A model generated the notes under the pieces. That model was not told the origin of the DNA and did no database searches. It was given only the letters and a program-made list of their open reading frames with translations. Shown here piece after piece: positions 61,327-64,000 of a stretch of DNA of 64,000 bases; the stretch's first letter is position 1, and each line of letters starts with the position of its first letter. The stretch is from Sphingobium nicotianae (GTDB taxonomy: Bacteria; Pseudomonadota; Alphaproteobacteria; Sphingomonadales; Sphingomonadaceae): contig NZ_JAHGAW010000013.1 in assembly GCF_018603885.1 (NCBI RefSeq), positions 116,888 to 180,887 on the forward strand, read 5' to 3'. Made by a program: the position numbers and the translations under genes.

Positions 61327-61372
61327 CTGGTCCTTCGGGACCGGCGCGCGCGGCGACCCGACAGGGTCGCCG
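61327..61372 (+). terminator. Two hairpins downstream of typA, one with a UUCG loop
   Basis: TGGTCC-TTCG-GGACCG (61328-61343) is a stable C(UUCG)G tetraloop hairpin. CGGCGACCC (61351-61359) pairs perfectly with GGGTCGCCG (61364-61372) around GACA. They begin 130 bases after the typA stop and may end its transcript, or belong to an RNA; the T-tract is weak (TTGCTTTG). Confidence 0.45.
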
Positions 61373-61630
61373 TTGCTTTGTCGCGGGCGTGCGGTTGCAT
61401 GGATCTGGCTGATTTGTTCCCGATTATCCGAACGTACACGTGTGAACAACGAGGTTTTGGCAGGCGAATAAACGGCAGTTTTCTGAGGGTTACATGGGTA
61501 GGGTACCAGGGGAAGCTCGGCTCACAGAGGTCGGAGTGACCTCCTAGCAAATCTCCATCAAAATTAAGCCGTGGCCTGCGCTAAACAAAGCTATTGTGCT
61601 AAGGCTTAAAGGATACCTGGGAAGCTCAAC
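61373..61630. other. Intergenic stretch before the atypical gene
   Basis: This AT-richer stretch holds two related short motifs, TACCAGGGGAAGCTC (near 61505) and TACCTGGGAAGCTC (near 61614), the latter just before the ATG at 61631. No gene is recognised. It is part of the atypical composition zone that reaches about 62280. Confidence 0.35.
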
Positions 61631-62278
61631 ATGACAAAACGCACCTCATGGGCCTTTAAGCCTACAGAGATAGTTAGTCTTGCGGTCAGCGTAGCAGCGC
61701 TGGCTCTGTCCGCATTTGTAACCTGGGATACTCAGTTCAAGGAGCGCCTACAACTAAGTGTGGTCGGTTCAACGGACCTTCCGCAACTGTTAGAAACGAG
61801 AGGTAAGAGCTATATCAGTCATAATCAAACGTTTACGTTTTTCAACGGCGGGAACCGAAGCGTGGCCGTCAATGCTATATATATGGCGGTATGGCCCGTC
61901 ATCAGTATAAAGGATCCCAAAGGATGTGCCGAAGGGAGCGGCTTTTCATTCCCTCGCCTTCAAGGAAAACAGACCAATATCGTGGGACCATTTAAGGTTA
62001 ATCCTGGAGATATTGAGGTAAAGGACTTGCGTGCAAAGCAGGATGTTAGTTCGCAAATTAACGATTTCGATACGCGTCGAGATATGTATTTCAAAGTCTG
62101 CATATACGCCGATGTAGTTTCCCCCAGATATGGCAACCTCACCAAGCCGCTGAATTCAATGTACGTTGTTCGCTACGGCTCTGATACCGTTGTAAGAGGT
62201 TTTGATGCCGTTGGATTTCCCCCGACTTCCTTTGGAAGGCGGCTCGATCTTCTTGATGAAACCCGTTGGGTGCCGTGA
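61631..62278 (+). CDS. Membrane-anchored protein of unknown function with atypical composition
   Basis: This 215-residue protein has one N-terminal membrane segment (residues about 12-30) followed by a probably extracytoplasmic beta-rich domain (FTFFNGGNRSVAVNAIYMAV and GPFKVNPGDIEVKDL). I recognise no family. The codon use (many A/T-ending codons, e.g. ATATATATGGCG) is clearly unlike the neighbours, which suggests recent transfer. It ends 258 bases before the next gene. Confidence 0.65.
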   Translation: MTKRTSWAFKPTEIVSLAVSVAALALSAFVTWDTQFKERLQLSVVGSTDLPQLLETRGKSYISHNQTFTFFNGGNRSVAVNAIYMAVWPVISIKDPKGCAEGSGFSFPRLQGKQTNIVGPFKVNPGDIEVKDLRAKQDVSSQINDFDTRRDMYFKVCIYADVVSPRYGNLTKPLNSMYVVRYGSDTVVRGFDAVGFPPTSFGRRLDLLDETRWVP

Positions 62279-62535
62279 GGTGGAGGCTCTGGCGTAAGGC
62301 GTAACCCCGGCATTGCGGTGCGCCTCGAAATTGCTACAAAAGGACGCTCAGGTGGCAGTGTGCGATCTTTAGACAACCGACGTTTTCCGCCGATTTCGGA
62401 TCCATTGTTCGATCCCCCAGCTCCACCAAGTTCTCGCTCGAGAGCGCGCGTCCAAAGCTGAACTCCCCCCTGTCCTACATCCCCAAACCCCAGGCATAAG
62501 CTGGTCGATTCGCCCTCTCGCCAAGGAGACCGACC

Positions 62536-63582
62536 ATGCCCAAGCGCCTGCCCGCCGCGCCGAAGGAGGCGCGGCCGCCGTTGCCGGAGTTCGCGCCGGT
62601 GCCGCGCCGCTTCCGGCATGATGGCTGGACGCCGGAGCGGCAGCGGGCGTTCATTGCGGCGCTGGCGGACACGGGGTGCGTCGATCGGGCGGCGCGGATG
62701 GTCAATATCGCGCAGGTGAATTGCTATGCGCTGCGCCGGGCGGCGGGGGCGGAGGGATTCCGGCGGGCGTGGGATGCGGCGCTGGACCTGGGGGTGAAGC
62801 GGCTCAAGGACATCGCTTTCCAGCGCGCGATCGAGGGGGAGCTGGTGCCGGTGTTCGCCGGCGGCAAGCTGATGGGCTATCGCCGCAAATATAACGACAA
62901 GCTGCTGATGTTCTGCCTGCGCCATTATGGCCAGGATGGGGAGGGGCGGCGCACGACGATCAATTATTTCTCGACGCGGGCATCGGCGGAGGCGGTGAGC
63001 GGATCGGGCGGGGAGGCTGGCGCGGGAGCCGGGGGCGGTGCTGGTGCCGGTGCCGGTGCTGCTGTCGGTGCCGGTGCGGCTGGCGCGCGTGGCGGCGTGG
63101 CGTCGTCATCGGCGGCGTCATCGATTGGGGCGTCGGCCGGGGCAATGGCGGGCGCGCAGCTCTCCGCCACGACGCTGCGCACGGTGATCACCGGCCCGGC
63201 GGGCGGCGGCGCGGCGAGCGGGCAGCAGCGCGACGATGCGGCGGCGGCGCTGCTGGGCGGCTTTGCCGGCGTGCCGCTCGACGCGCAGGCGCAGGCGCAG
63301 ATCATGGCGGCGCTGGAGGATTGCGCGGCGCGGGCGCGGGCGGTGGCGGACGCGACCGGGGACGCGGCGATCGCGGCGGCGCTGGACGATCCGGACGAGC
63401 CGTTCGTGCGCATCGGCGCGGATCGCGCCATCGCGCATGGCGTGCTGGTCCCGCCCATGGGACTCGAGGAGCATGAGCCGTTCCGCGAGGGGGAAGCGCC
63501 CTGGCGGCTGGCCGGGGCCGAGTGGCCGGACTGGGCGCCGGCGGAGGCGGAGGCGGAGGGGGAGGCCGGCGACAGCGCGTGA
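62536..63582 (+). CDS. HTH-type DNA-binding-like protein with Gly/Ala-rich linker
   Basis: This 348-residue protein has an N-terminal helix-turn-helix-like part (RFRHDGWTPERQRAFIAALA, then DRAARMVNIAQVNCYALRRA and WDAALDLGVKRLKDIAFQRA, residues about 28-100). It is similar to small-terminase-like domains found in sphingomonads. A very Gly/Ala-rich stretch (about 155-200) and an acidic C-terminal part follow. The real length depends on this low-complexity region. The function is unknown. It lies just upstream of the interrupted glycosyltransferase gene. Confidence 0.65.
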   Translation: MPKRLPAAPKEARPPLPEFAPVPRRFRHDGWTPERQRAFIAALADTGCVDRAARMVNIAQVNCYALRRAAGAEGFRRAWDAALDLGVKRLKDIAFQRAIEGELVPVFAGGKLMGYRRKYNDKLLMFCLRHYGQDGEGRRTTINYFSTRASAEAVSGSGGEAGAGAGGGAGAGAGAAVGAGAAGARGGVASSSAASSIGASAGAMAGAQLSATTLRTVITGPAGGGAASGQQRDDAAAALLGGFAGVPLDAQAQAQIMAALEDCAARARAVADATGDAAIAAALDDPDEPFVRIGADRAIAHGVLVPPMGLEEHEPFREGEAPWRLAGAEWPDWAPAEAEAEGEAGDSA

Positions 63583-63678
63583 CGGGCCGGGCTGTCGGCG
63601 GCGGGGCCGATGCGGCGCCGGGCCCGCGCCGCGACTCGCTCCCGCAGGCGCGCAAGGGGCCGACTCGCTCGTCCTGCC

Positions 63679-63876
63679 GTGAATTCGGCATTTTTCGTCG
63701 GTGCGGCCAAGGCTGTGGCCGATCTGATCCGTTACAGCGTCGTGCACGGACCCTTGCGCCCATCGCTCAGCCAAACGCACGCCGTGGTCCGGCGCGAGCG
63801 GGGCTGGGCGCTGGCGATCATCCTGTGCGTCGCGCTGCTTGCCCGCTTCCAGACCTTCGGCAATCCGGTGGTCTAG
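63679..63876 (+). pseudogene. Truncated GT39/GT-C-like glycosyltransferase gene, cut by IS5-family element
   Basis: A GTG at 63679 starts VNSAFFVGAAKAVADLIRYS and runs through a first membrane helix (GWALAIILCVALLARF) to FQTFGNPVV, then stops. The motif RFxxxGNPV just after the first helix is where GT39-type glycosyltransferases normally continue into DEQFYL, a catalytic loop. That loop is missing because the sequence switches to a transposase-bearing segment at about 63877. The open frame begins earlier (63610). The remainder would lie beyond the element. Confidence 0.6.
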
Positions 63877-64000
63877 GCCGGATCGACATTCAGCGAAGCC
63901 AGATCATGGCGGCAGCGAGGTGGATGAAGCCGGCGAAATGGATAGTGCGCCGATCGTAGCGCGTGGCGAAGCGGCGGAAATGCTTGAGGCGACCGAAGCA
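63877..64000 (-). mobile_element. IS5-family insertion sequence (partial, right window edge)
   Basis: The minus-strand frame from the right edge to a TGA at 63890-63892 matches the C-terminus of IS5-family transposases (see CDS). The element continues beyond the window, so the other end, inverted repeats and target duplication cannot be seen. The junction with the truncated gene is at about CTA-GGCCGG (63872-63880), a TA-containing target as in this family. Confidence 0.75.
63890..64000 (-). CDS. IS5-family transposase, C-terminal fragment
   Basis: The minus strand reads CFGRLKHFRRFATRYDRRTI, then HFAGFIHLAAAMIWLR and stop. The FRRxATRYDR segment, with the downstream hydrophobic run ending IWLR, is the C-terminus of IS5/IS427-type DDE transposases. 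The final catalytic Glu and the rest lie outside the window. Only 36 codons are seen. Confidence 0.85.
   Translation of the reverse strand, partial: CFGRLKHFRRFATRYDRRTIHFAGFIHLAAAMIWLR

Noticed and set aside
1..64000. CRISPR arrays, rRNA operons, prophage, toxin-antitoxin or restriction modules
   Set aside because: I looked for regularly spaced repeats, rRNA-like sequence and typical phage or defence proteins and found none. The HTH protein at 62536 alone is not enough to call a prophage.

Overview
The window is 64 kb of GC-rich chromosomal DNA from an alphaproteobacterium, most probably a member of the Sphingomonadales (Sphingomonas or a close relative). I infer this from the fbcFBC-type petABC operon, the sphingan-like exopolysaccharide (EPS) gene set, a PEPxxWA-type C-terminal sorting signal, a CC_3452-family secreted protein, a SUV3-like helicase next to an S4 protein, fdxA and carD, and several GC-rich palindromic intergenic repeats of the kind common in sphingomonads. 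No rRNA, tRNA or CRISPR array was found. The left edge cuts queC. The right edge lies inside an IS5-family transposase.

Layout. 1-8.7 kb: housekeeping genes (queC/queE for queuosine, lipB, hemF, trmL) and the cytochrome bc1 operon petABC, which ends in strong hairpins. 8.8-28.3 kb: an EPS region. It holds a precursor operon on the minus strand (ugd, UDP-glucuronate 4-epimerase, galU), the dTDP-rhamnose operon rfbACDB with an appended MDR oxidoreductase, a minus-strand export operon (Wza, beta-barrel OMP, Wzz, BY-kinase) and a divergent plus-strand set (TPR protein, initiating glycosylphosphotransferase, Wzy-like polymerase, and a putative membrane-anchored glycoside hydrolase-like protein). 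UDP-Glc, UDP-GlcA, UDP-GalA and dTDP-Rha can all be made from these genes. Only the first sugar transferase is present, so the other glycosyltransferases and the flippase must lie elsewhere.

28.3-39.5 kb: a His-rich TonB-dependent receptor, an M23 peptidase, the SUV3-like helicase, an S4 protein, fdxA, carD with an unusual leader (an intrinsic terminator followed by a 23-codon ORF), two tandem GIN-domain proteins and a PEP-CTERM protein. 39.8-52.5 kb: a beta-barrel protein coupled to the RelA/SpoT stringent-response enzyme, an HxlR-LytS-LytTR regulatory operon, small envelope proteins, rpmB, tadA, a large GT-C/STT3-like membrane protein, a GtrA-family protein and an ArsR-methyltransferase fusion. 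52.8-61.2 kb: an XpaC-like/TelA pair with a palindromic upstream site, soluble transhydrogenase sthA, a DUF4893-like lipoprotein, a methyltransferase and typA.

61.2-64 kb: an accessory edge with a base composition unlike the rest. It holds a small AT-richer membrane-anchored protein, an HTH protein with a long Gly/Ala linker, and a glycosyltransferase-like gene cut off by the IS5-family insertion. The regions of most interest for follow-up are the GH-like protein that closes the EPS cluster, the carD leader, the palindromes upstream of telA and of the PEP-CTERM gene, and the IS-interrupted gene at the right edge.
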